From assembly GCA_020026055.1 (NCBI GenBank), contig JAHHRA010000009.1, forward strand, positions 1-64,000: DNA of 64,000 bases, written 5' to 3'. The notes under the pieces were generated by a model, which was not told where the DNA came from, searched no databases, and saw nothing but the letters and a program-made list of their open reading frames with translations. The first letter of the stretch is position 1. Each line of letters opens with the position of its first letter. The position numbers and the translations under genes are program-made. This stretch comes from Actinobacillus sp. (GTDB lineage: Bacteria > Pseudomonadota > Gammaproteobacteria > Enterobacterales > Pasteurellaceae). This document shows positions 27,055-35,664 of this stretch, one piece after another.

Positions 27055-27769
27055 CCGTAAATGCTGTGATGCCTTGTTTTGATGAGATAAGATTCATTAA
27101 TTTTTCCGCTGCTTGTGGATCTTTGCTAGTTTTAAGCAAAGCGATCGTTACTTTTTCTTGTGGTACATCAGCTGGATTGGGTAGTATTTTCAACTTATCA
27201 CGTTCTTTGTAAGCCCCCGCACGTCCGACGACAGCTGCATCAACTTGTCCTTGTAGTAAATAGAGCATTAATTGTTTCACTGTTGCTGCTTTAGTTACAA
27301 TTTTTTGATTTAATGTTTCACTGTAACCAGATGCTGCTAGCAAAGCTTCTGCACCTTTGCCTAAAGCCATTGCTTTGCTATCACCAATGCCGAGGCGGAG
27401 ATTACTGTTAGCGAGATCTTTGAAAGAGTTGATGTTTTCGCCTTTATCGCGGCGAATTGCCATCACAGGAATATGTAATACGACAGGTGCGTCTTTTATT
27501 ATCGCACCTGCTTTGGCTAATTTTTGGACATAATCTTCAGAGCCAGAAAGGAATAAATCGCCTTTTTTTGTGGCTTGATAACGCGTTAATAATTGTCCCA
27601 TACCCGCATATTCTACCACTACTTTGTTGCCTGTTTCTTTTTCATATTGAGCAATGATTTTTTGAGTGGGTGTTTTTAAACCAGCACCAGCATACAAATA
27701 AATCTCACTGGCGTAACCAATAGTGCTGAATGCAATTAAGAAAGTAGAGAAAATTTTAAGTTTAAGCAT
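27029..27769 (-). CDS. modA: Molybdate ABC transporter substrate-binding protein
   Basis: Periplasmic binding protein, 246 residues, with a signal peptide ending near residue 20 (STIGYAS). It has the type-II oxyanion-binding fold: YAGAGLKTPTQKI near the N-terminus (ligand loop), DLFLSGSEDYVQKL, and LRLGIGDSKAMALGKGA. Molybdate versus tungstate cannot be separated from sequence; linkage to modBCD and moaA/moaC elsewhere in the window supports molybdate. First gene of modABCD. Confidence 0.9.
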   Translation of the reverse strand: MLKLKIFSTFLIAFSTIGYASEIYLYAGAGLKTPTQKIIAQYEKETGNKVVVEYAGMGQLLTRYQATKKGDLFLSGSEDYVQKLAKAGAIIKDAPVVLHIPVMAIRRDKGENINSFKDLANSNLRLGIGDSKAMALGKGAEALLAASGYSETLNQKIVTKAATVKQLMLYLLQGQVDAAVVGRAGAYKERDKLKILPNPADVPQEKVTIALLKTSKDPQAAEKLMNLISSKQGITAFTDEGFLPLQ

Positions 27770-27796
27770 ATGACAATCCTGACGTTAATGGAAAGT

Positions 27797-27822
27797 GCAT
27801 TATATACAAATGTAAATAACGA
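27797..27822 (-). promoter_or_regulatory. Candidate ModE operator overlapping the modA promoter
   Basis: On the minus strand TCGTTATTTA, six bases, then TATATAATGC form an imperfect palindrome (7 of 10 positions) resembling ModE sites (CGTTATATA / TATATAACG). The right half contains TATAAT, a likely -10 for modA whose ATG is about 30 bases downstream. A molybdate-bound ModE here would repress uptake. No modE gene is in the window. Confidence 0.4.
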
Positions 27823-27850
27823 ATCAATGCGAAACAAAGAACTGAAATGA

Positions 27851-27915
27851 AACACGCTCAAATCAATTTCTGCTTGAAAATATCAGTAAAATTTTGCTGA
27901 AAATCGGAGCGTGTT
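27851..27915. repeat. Long inverted repeat (diverged palindromic element), probable purA terminator
   Basis: AACACGCTC and GAGCGTGTT form outer arms around an inner palindrome TCAGTAAAATTTTGCTGA, which is the core of the window's repeat family with a longer insert. It lies just after the purA stop on the minus strand and upstream of modA. Confidence 0.6.
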
Positions 27916-27933
27916 TTGTTAAAAGTTGGATAA

Positions 27934-29229
27934 TTATGCGAAAGGATCTTGTAGAATCATTGTTTCTAGACGATCTGGTCCCGTTGAAAGGATTGCTACA
28001 GGCACACCTGTTACTTCTTCAATACGTTTGATGTAGTTGCGAGTATTTTGAGGTAATGCATCTACATTTGTGATGCCAAAGGTATTTTCTTTCCAACCCG
28101 CTAGGGTTTCATAAATAGGTTCAACACCTACCCAATCTTTGGCTGCAAGCGGTGCAAAGTCAACAATCTCACCGTTAGGCATCTTGTAGCCAACGCAGAT
28201 TTTTACTTCATCTAAACCGTCAAGAACATCTAATTTAGTCATACAGAACCCAGAAATACTATTGACTTGAATAGCACGACGCATCGCGACAGCGTCAAAC
28301 CAGCCACAGCGACGTGGGCGACCTGTTACTGCACCAAATTCATTACCTCGACGGGCGATAGTTGCTCCGATATCGTCAAATAATTCAGTGGTAAAAGGAC
28401 CACCACCAACGCGAGTACAGTAAGCTTTGATAATCCCTAGCACATAATCAATATGACGGGGACCAAAACCTGCTCCTGTGGATACACCACCTGCAGTCGT
28501 GTTGGAGCTAGTCACGTATGGATATGTCCCTTGGTCAATATCTAACATTGTGCCTTGAGCACCTTCGAAAAGGATATTGTCGCCACGTTTACGAGCTGTG
28601 TCTAGAATAGTGGTTACGTCGGCTACCATACTTTTGATAATGTCAGCATAAGTGAAAACATCTTGCATCACGCAGTCAAAATCAACAGGTTCAGCTTGGT
28701 AATAGTGGACGAGTTGGAAGTTGTAATAATCAAGGATTGTTTTAAGTTTTTCAGCAAAGGCTGCTTTGTCGAAAAGATCACCTACTCGTAAGCCACGACG
28801 TGCAACTTTGTCTTCGTAAGCAGGACCGATGCCACGACCTGTTGTACCGATTGCTTTTTTACCTAATGCTTTTTCACGAGCGTGATCCATTGCAACGTGA
28901 TAAGACAGGATTAAAGGGCAAGCTTCAGAGATTTTTAAGCGCTCACGCACATTAATGCCACGTGCTTCTAATTCACTCATTTCTTGCATTAACGCCGTAG
29001 GTGAAAGTACAACGCCGTTGCCAATTAAACAAGTGACGTTATCACGTAAGATACCGCTTGGAATCAAACGTAACACTGTTTTTTCACCATTAATGATAAG
29101 TGTATGCCCAGCATTATGTCCACCTTGATAACGCACTACATATTTTACGCGGTCAGTGAGTAAGTCAACAATTTTTCCTTTACCTTCATCGCCCCATTGA
29201 GCACCTAAGATAACAACGCTTTTTCCCAT
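27934..29229 (-). CDS. purA: Adenylosuccinate synthetase
   Basis: Cytosolic enzyme of AMP synthesis: IMP + aspartate + GTP to adenylosuccinate. 431 residues, normal length. GAQWGDEGKGK at 9-19 is the GTP-binding loop with the catalytic Asp; GGHNAGHT and the GPAYEDK region follow. The C-terminal block GITNVDALPQNTRNYI is typical. It stands alone between dcuB and modABCD. Confidence 0.98.
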   Translation of the reverse strand: MGKSVVILGAQWGDEGKGKIVDLLTDRVKYVVRYQGGHNAGHTLIINGEKTVLRLIPSGILRDNVTCLIGNGVVLSPTALMQEMSELEARGINVRERLKISEACPLILSYHVAMDHAREKALGKKAIGTTGRGIGPAYEDKVARRGLRVGDLFDKAAFAEKLKTILDYYNFQLVHYYQAEPVDFDCVMQDVFTYADIIKSMVADVTTILDTARKRGDNILFEGAQGTMLDIDQGTYPYVTSSNTTAGGVSTGAGFGPRHIDYVLGIIKAYCTRVGGGPFTTELFDDIGATIARRGNEFGAVTGRPRRCGWFDAVAMRRAIQVNSISGFCMTKLDVLDGLDEVKICVGYKMPNGEIVDFAPLAAKDWVGVEPIYETLAGWKENTFGITNVDALPQNTRNYIKRIEEVTGVPVAILSTGPDRLETMILQDPFA

Positions 29230-29354
29230 ATTTTTTGCCTTTTAGTTGAGATTTACCAAAAAAAGTTATTACTGAATAACAAAGGTTTTGTACTTTACCT
29301 GTTTATGTTGGCTAACTCAATGATTTTTAGCTAAAACTCAATTTCATAAGCAAA

Positions 29355-29382
29355 TAATAAAAAACCACCAAGTGGTGGTTTT
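29355..29382 (-). terminator. Terminator of dcuB
   Basis: AAAACCACCA and TGGTGGTTTT pair in a 10-bp stem with a 2-base gap. On the minus strand it is followed by TTTTTTATTATT. It lies 22 bases after the dcuB stop. Confidence 0.85.
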
Positions 29383-29403
29383 AAAGAAATACAGTTTAAA
29401 GTT

Positions 29404-30741
29404 TTAAGCTGGTGTAATGATTAAATTTGCTACTGCAACACCAACAAAGCAAGCTACTACAACTCCAACTAATCCTGGTGCCATAAAACTATGATTGAAA
29501 TAGTATTTACCGATTTTAGTCGTACCTGAAACGTCAAAACCGATAGTGGCAATGTCAGATGGGTAATTTGGGATAAAGAAGTAACCATAGGTCGCAGGCA
29601 TTAAACCAACTAGTAGAGCAGGGGATAAACCGAGACTGATGCCAACGGGTAATAGCATCACTGCAGTTGCTGCTTGGCTGTTAATCACGACTGAAACAAT
29701 GAATAAGGCGAAAGCAAAAGTCCAAGGTGCTGTTTCAACCATTTGAATCACAGCGGCTTTGAAAGACGGCATCGCGTATTCGAAATAAGTGTCGCTCATC
29801 CACGCAATCCCAAAAATTGCAATCGCAGCTACCATACCAGATCTAAACACTACTCCATTCGGGACAGATTGTGTATTAGTTTTAGTAGCAAGTAAGATAA
29901 TTCCTGCAAAACAGAGCATCATCATTTGAATAATTATTGACATTTTAATTGGCTTACCTTCACCGATAGTACGGACTTCTGGTAACATTGCTATCGTGAC
30001 AATAGTTAATAATGCCAAAATAAACAGATATACTGCGTGTTTGGCTACTTTCGGCAGTTCATCGTTTAATGATGTGCTTTCTGAAGTTAAAATCCGTTCT
30101 CGCCAAACAGGATCTTGTAAGCGTGCTTGATAAACAGGATCATCTTCTAATTCTTTACCACGATGCAAACTATATAGCGAAAGAGCAATTGTTCCCGCAA
30201 AAGTAGCAGGCACAGTTACGCAGATGATATTAAGCAAAGTGATGTGTTCAAACCCCTGAACTTGGATGATTTGTGTTAAATAATAAACTACTGCCGCTGA
30301 GAGTGGGCTAGAAGTTATTGAAAGTTGACAAGCTACTGATGAGGCAGCCATCGGGCGTTCAGGGCGAATTTTATTTTTTAATGCGATATCACCAATGATT
30401 GGCATAATAGAATATACTGAATGCCCAGTACCGAGCATAAAAGTCATAATGTAAGTTGTAATAGGCCCTAGAATAGTAATGCGTTTCGGATTGCGACGTA
30501 GTATTTTTTCAGCAATTTGTAACATATATTTCAAACCACCTGCTGCTTCTAATACCGATGCACAAGTTACTACTGCAAGAATGATTAACATTACATTCAC
30601 GGGAGCTTTACCCACTGGCATACGAAAGATAAAGACTTCAATTACTAAGCCAATTCCCGAAACTACCCCTAAACCAATGCCACCGAATCGACTCCCCAAA
30701 TAAAGCATCAGAAGCAAGAAGAAAAATTCAAAATACAGCAT
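29404..30741 (-). CDS. dcuB: Anaerobic C4-dicarboxylate antiporter DcuB
   Basis: Inner-membrane exchanger that brings in fumarate, malate or aspartate and exports succinate during fumarate respiration. 445 residues with about ten to twelve membrane helices; EFFFLLLMLYLGSRFGGIG at the start and the ITSSPLSAAVVYY and GYFFIPNYPSDIATIGFD blocks are Dcu hallmarks. DcuA is a close relative; the sequence pattern and catabolite/anaerobic-type upstream site favour DcuB. With aspA (55.6 kb) it completes an aspartate-to-fumarate-to-succinate route. Confidence 0.9.
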   Translation of the reverse strand: MLYFEFFFLLLMLYLGSRFGGIGLGVVSGIGLVIEVFIFRMPVGKAPVNVMLIILAVVTCASVLEAAGGLKYMLQIAEKILRRNPKRITILGPITTYIMTFMLGTGHSVYSIMPIIGDIALKNKIRPERPMAASSVACQLSITSSPLSAAVVYYLTQIIQVQGFEHITLLNIICVTVPATFAGTIALSLYSLHRGKELEDDPVYQARLQDPVWRERILTSESTSLNDELPKVAKHAVYLFILALLTIVTIAMLPEVRTIGEGKPIKMSIIIQMMMLCFAGIILLATKTNTQSVPNGVVFRSGMVAAIAIFGIAWMSDTYFEYAMPSFKAAVIQMVETAPWTFAFALFIVSVVINSQAATAVMLLPVGISLGLSPALLVGLMPATYGYFFIPNYPSDIATIGFDVSGTTKIGKYYFNHSFMAPGLVGVVVACFVGVAVANLIITPA

Positions 30742-30821
30742 ATATAATCTCCATATAAAATTAATTAATATCTTGTATATTATTGAAAAAGATGAAATAA
30801 CGTTAATTTTTTTATTGATTT

Positions 30822-30837
30822 TGTGACTTTTATCAAA
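30822..30837. promoter_or_regulatory. CRP-like site upstream of dcuB
   Basis: TGTGA, CTTTTA, TCAAA: one mismatch from the CRP half-site pair TGTGA-N6-TCACA. It lies about 80 bases before the dcuB start, and about 190 before the divergent menB. The spacing of 6 fits CRP rather than FNR (spacing 4). Confidence 0.45.
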
Positions 30838-31028
30838 AAAAAGTGTACAAAAATTAATTTTTTTTACTAAAACTAAGACATTTTTTGCACATTTAATGCT
30901 GTGAATTTTGCAGATATTAAAAAAACATCAATTTTTGTCTAAAAAATTTCCTTGTTTTTATCTTTATTTTGTTCAAACGGGAATTTAGGTATAATTTGTA
31001 ACATTTTTAACAAAAATAAGGAATTTTT

Positions 31029-31886
31029 ATGCAAAATCCAAAAGATGAAGCACTTTATGCATCAATTCAGTGGCAAGATTTGAGTATGGAGTATCAAGAT
31101 ATTCGTTATCATAAATCTGCAGAAGGCATTGCTAAGATTACAATTAATCGTCCTGAAGTCCGTAATGCATTTCGTCCACAAACTGTAAAAGAAATGATCC
31201 ACGCCTTTGCTGACGCTCGTTTTGATGAAAAAATAGGAGTGATTATTCTCACAGGCGAAGGTGAGAAAGCTTTTTGTTCAGGGGGAGATCAAAAAGTACG
31301 TGGTGATTATGGTGGTTATAAAGATGAAGCAGGTGTTCATCATTTAAATGTTTTAGATTTTCAAAGAGATATTCGCACTTGTCCGAAACCTGTTGTAGCA
31401 ATGGTAGCAGGTTATGCAATTGGTGGTGGGCATGTGTTGCATATGCTTTGTGATCTCACAATCGCTGCTGACAACGCTATTTTTGGACAAACAGGTCCAA
31501 AAGTTGGCTCATTTGATGGCGGTTGGGGAGCGAGTTATATGGCACGTTTAGTTGGACAGAAAAAAGCTCGCGAAATTTGGTTTTTATGCCGTCAATACAA
31601 TGCTCAAGAAGCTTTAGATATGGGGTTAGTTAATACAGTTGTACCTTATGTTGATTTAGAAAAAGAAACAGTACATTGGTGCCGTGAAATGTTGCGAAAT
31701 AGCCCAATTGCTTTACGTTGTTTAAAAGCTGCTTTAAATGCAGATTGCGATGGTCAAGCAGGTTTACAAGAATTAGCGGGGAATGCCACAATGTTATTTT
31801 ATATGACTGAGGAAGGGCAAGAAGGTCGCAATGCTTTTAATGAAAAACGTGCACCTGATTTTAGTAAATTTAAACGAAATCCATAA
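31029..31886 (+). CDS. menB: 1,4-dihydroxy-2-naphthoyl-CoA synthase
   Basis: Crotonase-family enzyme that closes the second ring of menaquinone from o-succinylbenzoyl-CoA. 285 residues, nearly collinear with E. coli MenB. Conserved blocks: INRPEVRNAFRP, GGDQKVRGDYGGYKD, VAGYAIGGGHVLH and QTGPKVGSFDGGWGASY. AAGGAA stands before the ATG. A possible promoter has TATAAT at about 30990. Menaquinone made here would serve fumarate respiration together with DcuB and aspartase. Confidence 0.98.
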   Translation: MQNPKDEALYASIQWQDLSMEYQDIRYHKSAEGIAKITINRPEVRNAFRPQTVKEMIHAFADARFDEKIGVIILTGEGEKAFCSGGDQKVRGDYGGYKDEAGVHHLNVLDFQRDIRTCPKPVVAMVAGYAIGGGHVLHMLCDLTIAADNAIFGQTGPKVGSFDGGWGASYMARLVGQKKAREIWFLCRQYNAQEALDMGLVNTVVPYVDLEKETVHWCREMLRNSPIALRCLKAALNADCDGQAGLQELAGNATMLFYMTEEGQEGRNAFNEKRAPDFSKFKRNP

Positions 31887-31947
31887 TTTTTTTATTTATC
31901 TTTATTAAATTAAGTAAAAGTTGTTCTTTTCTCAATTGGTGATAATT

Positions 31948-32973
31948 ATGCACATAACAACATTAGACATTAGCGTTTTTATTGCGTTAGTCATTTTTTC
32001 GATGGTAGCAGATTTTTTACTCCATCAAGATAGCAAAGAAGTTAGCCTCAGCTCTGCTTTGAAATGGTCAGTGTTTTGGGTGACAATTTCTTTCATTTAT
32101 GCAGGATATTTATACTATGAACATAGTGCACAAATGGCATCATTGTTCCTTTCAGGCTATATTCTCGAGAAAAGTTTATCCGTAGATAATCTTTTTGTGT
32201 TTGGAGCGATTTTTACATGGTTTAATATTCCGAAAAAATATTGCCACAAAGTTTTGTTTCTAGGTGTTATTGGAGCGATTGTATTCCGTTTAATTTTTGT
32301 TTTAATCGGAGTCAAATTTATGCATCTAGTTGGAGCTTATGCAGAATTTGTATTTGCCATCATCATTTTCTACGTTGTCTACAAGATGATTTTTATGAGT
32401 GGATCTGAAGTTGATTATGCATCACATCCTGCGAATAAATTAGTTCACAAATTCTACCCAATTATGCCATATTTATTTGGCAATCAATTTGTAGTGAAAC
32501 GTCAACAAGCTGAACAACTTTGCCAACAAACTGATCTGGATATTAATGTTAAGCAAGATATTTCAAAGGCTTTAAATTCTGCCCCGAAAGCACAACGTTT
32601 TGCTACACCATTGTTGGTTTGTCTTGTAGTAATTGGTTTGACAGATATTATGTTTTCATTTGATAGCGTGCCTGCAGTGATTGCAGTTTCAAAAGAGCCG
32701 TTAATTGTTTACAGTGCAATGCTTTTCGCAATTTTAGGTTTGCGGACGTTGTTCTTTGTGCTTGAAGCTTTAAAAGATATGTTAGTTTACCTTGAACAGG
32801 GTGTGATTTTTTTGCTTATTTTTATCGGAATCAAACTCGTTATCAGTGGTTCTCACCAGCTTGGTTATATTAGCTTCGATATTACTGCGAACCAATCACT
32901 ACTTGTCGTGTTAGTCACTCTGGTGATGAGTGTGGTAGCCAGCCTCATTTTTCCCAAAAAAACGAAATTATAA
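31948..32973 (+). CDS. TerC/Alx-family integral membrane protein
   Basis: Inner-membrane protein of the TerC family (Alx, TerC); members export or balance manganese or give tellurite resistance. 341 residues from the ATG at 31948, preferred over a TTG nine codons upstream because of GGTGA before it. About nine membrane segments; the family signatures EKSLSVDNLFVFGAIF (about residue 69) and TDIMFSFDSVPAVIAV (about residue 230) hold the intramembrane acidic residues. It sits between menB and menC, which are close neighbours in Haemophilus. Which metal it moves is not shown. Confidence 0.9.
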   Translation: MHITTLDISVFIALVIFSMVADFLLHQDSKEVSLSSALKWSVFWVTISFIYAGYLYYEHSAQMASLFLSGYILEKSLSVDNLFVFGAIFTWFNIPKKYCHKVLFLGVIGAIVFRLIFVLIGVKFMHLVGAYAEFVFAIIIFYVVYKMIFMSGSEVDYASHPANKLVHKFYPIMPYLFGNQFVVKRQQAEQLCQQTDLDINVKQDISKALNSAPKAQRFATPLLVCLVVIGLTDIMFSFDSVPAVIAVSKEPLIVYSAMLFAILGLRTLFFVLEALKDMLVYLEQGVIFLLIFIGIKLVISGSHQLGYISFDITANQSLLVVLVTLVMSVVASLIFPKKTKL

Positions 32974-33071
32974 TTTTAAAAAGTGGCGTGATAGCGTTAA
33001 GTTGTGATGAAATTGACTAATCATCATCAATACAGATGATTGTAACGATCATGTAAAATAAAGGAAAAGCA

Positions 33072-34085
33072 ATGACTTTTAGAGCATACAAACTTTATCG
33101 CTACCGCATTCCTGTAGATAGCCAACTTGTCCTTCGCAACCATTTTTTAAAAGTGCGTGAAGGCTTGATCATCAACATTAATTGTGGGGATAAACAAGGC
33201 TTTGGCGAAATTGCCCCTCTACTTGAATTTAGTCGAGAAAGTTTAGAGCAAGCACAAAGCCAAACGCAAGACTGGCTTATTCGTTGGAATCAAGCCCGCA
33301 TTAACAATCAAAAACTCAGCATGGACGGGCTTTATCCCTCTGTAGCATTCGGTTTGAGTTGTGCTTTGGCTGAACTCGTAGACAAGTTGCAACCTGAGGG
33401 GAATTACCAAGTTGCACCATTGTGTTACGGTGATCCTGATGAACTTTTCGCTAAGTTAGATAATATTCAAGGTGAAAAGATTGCTAAAATTAAAGTAGGC
33501 TTATACGAAGCCAATCGCGATGGAATGGTCGTCAATATGTTTCTTGAGGCTATTCCTGATTTACAGCTTCGCCTTGACGCTAACCGAGCGTGGACGCTTG
33601 CCAAAGCTCAACTCTTTGCCAAATATATAGCTCCTGAATTTCGCTCACGCATTCAATTTATTGAAGAACCTTGCAGAACTCCTGCTGCAAGTCTTGAGTT
33701 TGCGAAAATGACAGGCATTAACATCGCTTGGGATGAAAGCCTACGTGATCTTGATTTCAATTTACAAGCACAGCCTTATTTAAAGGCAATTGTGATCAAA
33801 CCGACTTTGATCGGCTCAATCGAAAAATGCCTCAAATTTATTCACCATGCACAAAGCTTAGACTTAAGAACAGTCATCAGCTCTAGCATTGAAAGTAGCC
33901 TTGGTTTAACTCAACTCGCCAGATTATCAGCTCAATATTGTCCAAAGACAACAGCAGGGTTGGATACTTTAAATTTAATGGCGTATCAATTACTGAGACC
34001 TTGGCAAGGTTCGGAGTTACCGTTACTAAGCCTTGAAAATACTGAGTTTGTAGAATTAGTAGCTCAACAGGAATGGGCAAATTAA
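33072..34085 (+). CDS. menC: o-Succinylbenzoate synthase
   Basis: Enolase-superfamily dehydratase of menaquinone synthesis. 337 residues. KIKVGLY carries the catalytic Lys pair, and metal ligands sit in LDANRAW, FIEEPCR and WDESLRD; the second Lys is in VIKPTLIGS. RBS AAGGA precedes the ATG. It belongs with menB upstream, separated by the TerC-family gene. Confidence 0.95.
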   Translation: MTFRAYKLYRYRIPVDSQLVLRNHFLKVREGLIININCGDKQGFGEIAPLLEFSRESLEQAQSQTQDWLIRWNQARINNQKLSMDGLYPSVAFGLSCALAELVDKLQPEGNYQVAPLCYGDPDELFAKLDNIQGEKIAKIKVGLYEANRDGMVVNMFLEAIPDLQLRLDANRAWTLAKAQLFAKYIAPEFRSRIQFIEEPCRTPAASLEFAKMTGINIAWDESLRDLDFNLQAQPYLKAIVIKPTLIGSIEKCLKFIHHAQSLDLRTVISSSIESSLGLTQLARLSAQYCPKTTAGLDTLNLMAYQLLRPWQGSELPLLSLENTEFVELVAQQEWAN

Positions 34086-34427
34086 TATAGAGGCTTTTAA
34101 GTTACCTTGGTAAAATTTTAATGTTACGAAGTGATTGTGGATAAACCTAAGTTATCAAAATATTCTTACAGAAGAATTTTAATTAAATTAGCAATCATTT
34201 TGCTAATTTTGCCATCATGAAAATTAACAAAGCCTCATTTTTAAACATTGACGAAATTAAAGTGCTAACAAAACTACATAAACTGAATAGCGATCAGTAC
34301 TAGAATATTAATATTACATTAGTAAACTGTATTTTTATATTTAATTGCTTTATATACATTGCTGAAATTGATAAACTCCACAATCATTATTCAACTTAGC
34401 TTCGTCACAATGATGACTTTGAATTAT

Positions 34428-34471
34428 CACGCCCCCTAAATATGGAAAATTTTCCCGATTTCGCGGGGGTA
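34428..34471. repeat. Palindromic repeat upstream of aroQ, copy 1
   Basis: CACGCCCCCTAAATATGG, then AAAATTTTCCCGATT, then TCGCGGGGGTAA. The outer arms have co-varied (CCCCC with GGGGG), so the stem is kept although the sequence differs from other copies. Confidence 0.7.
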
Positions 34472-34585
34472 ACTCAAAAAATATTTTGATTTCGTTTTAT
34501 CTTTCTTAGAAATTACTCAAATGACTGAAAATTTTTAATAAAAATATACCTACGTAGAAGCGGAACGGTAAGTGATGATAGAAAA

Positions 34586-34625
34586 TCACGCTTACAAAAT
34601 CGAAAAATTTTTCTTCTTTTCACAT
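34586..34625. repeat. Palindromic repeat upstream of aroQ, copy 2 (degenerate)
   Basis: TCACGCTTACAAAATCG, then AAAAATTTTTC, then TTCTTTTCACA. The left arm and core are kept and the right arm is decayed. It lies 24 bases before aroQ. Confidence 0.55.
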
Positions 34626-34648
34626 AAGCTAACTCGAGGGAAATTCCA

Positions 34649-35086
34649 ATGAAACTCTTACTTTTAAACGGCCCCAACCTCAATTTACTCGGTTTGCGTG
34701 AGCCTGAATATTACGGTAAAACTACGCTTGCTATTATTGAAGCTAATATTACTCAACTTGCCAATCAGGCTGGTATCGATTGTGAATGTTTCCAATCTAA
34801 TAGCGAAGAAGCACTTATCAATAAAATCCAACAAAGTTTCAAGAAGGTGGATTTTATTATTTTCAATCCAGCGGCATTTACTCATACCAGTATTGCCCTG
34901 CGTGATGCTTTATTAGCAGTAGGCATTCCATTTGTTGAAGTGCATCTGTCGAATGTTTATCAGCGAGAAATCTTCCGTCATCATTCTTACTTTAGTGATA
35001 TTGCACAGGGTGTTATTAGTGGGGTGGGAGCGAAAGGCTATGAATTTGCATTAAATTATGCTATTGATTTTTTGCAAAATAAGTAA
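34649..35086 (+). CDS. aroQ: 3-dehydroquinate dehydratase, type II
   Basis: Cytosolic shikimate-pathway enzyme converting 3-dehydroquinate to 3-dehydroshikimate. 145 residues, usual for type II. LLLNGPNLNLLGLREPEYYG holds the catalytic Arg and Tyr; FNPAAFTHTSIALRDAL and VEVHLSN follow, the latter with the conserved His. It precedes accB-accC, the standard aroQ-accB-accC order. Confidence 0.98.
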   Translation: MKLLLLNGPNLNLLGLREPEYYGKTTLAIIEANITQLANQAGIDCECFQSNSEEALINKIQQSFKKVDFIIFNPAAFTHTSIALRDALLAVGIPFVEVHLSNVYQREIFRHHSYFSDIAQGVISGVGAKGYEFALNYAIDFLQNK

Positions 35087-35201
35087 AATTTGATCATTTT
35101 CACAGAAATTAAAAGATTTTCATTGCTAAAAGAAACATTTTAAGGAATACTTGCCAAAATTTTTAGATAGTATACTGCAAAACTGAGTCTAAGGATGAAT
35201 A

Positions 35202-35651
35202 ATGGATGTACGTAAAATTAAAAAACTCATAGAGCTTGTAGAAGAATCAGGCATTATGGAACTTGAAATTTCGGAAGGTGAAGAAACGATTCGTATTAAT
35301 CGTGGGACACCTGCATTTGCTATGCCCCCCCCTCCTGCACCAGCAATTGCGGTACAAACTGTTCCATCTGCTCCAACACTTTCAGTCGTTGAGGAAAAAC
35401 AAGAAAATGTAATTTTAGGGCACCAAGTACGTTCTCCGATGGTAGGAACTTTCTACCGCTCGCCAAGCCCTGAAGCAGCTCCTTTTGTTGAAGTAGGGCA
35501 AAGCGTAAAAGTGGGAGATGCACTTTGTATTGTTGAAGCGATGAAGATGATGAATCGTATTGAAGCAGATAAGGCTGGAGTGATTAAAACTATTTTAATC
35601 AATGATGGTGAAGCAGTCGAGTTTGATCAACCACTAATGATTATCGAATAA
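35202..35651 (+). CDS. accB: Biotin carboxyl carrier protein of acetyl-CoA carboxylase
   Basis: Carries biotin between carboxylase and transferase for malonyl-CoA, the start of fatty acid synthesis. 149 residues. The N-terminal part (MDVRKIKKLIELVEESG) leads to a Pro/Ala-rich linker (about 41-60). The biotinyl domain has the attachment Lys K115 in EAMKMMN. Forms an operon with accC, 13 bases downstream. Confidence 0.98.
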   Translation: MDVRKIKKLIELVEESGIMELEISEGEETIRINRGTPAFAMPPPPAPAIAVQTVPSAPTLSVVEEKQENVILGHQVRSPMVGTFYRSPSPEAAPFVEVGQSVKVGDALCIVEAMKMMNRIEADKAGVIKTILINDGEAVEFDQPLMIIE

Positions 35652-35664
35652 ACGGGAGTTTTAA

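Larger units (their letters stand above)
34086..34648. other. Gene-poor spacer menC / aroQ with two repeats
   Basis: 563 bases without a supported gene. It holds palindromic repeats at 34428-34471 and 34586-34625, a perfect DnaA-box 9-mer (TGTGGATAA at 34136-34144) and a 28-codon frame at 34217-34303 (starts MKINKASFLNIDEIK) that may be a remnant or chance. Very AT-rich otherwise. Confidence 0.6.

Noticed and set aside
34217..34303. 28-codon frame MKINKASFLNIDEIK... before aroQ
   Set aside because: Too short and without clear translation signals; could be a gene remnant but nothing identifies it.
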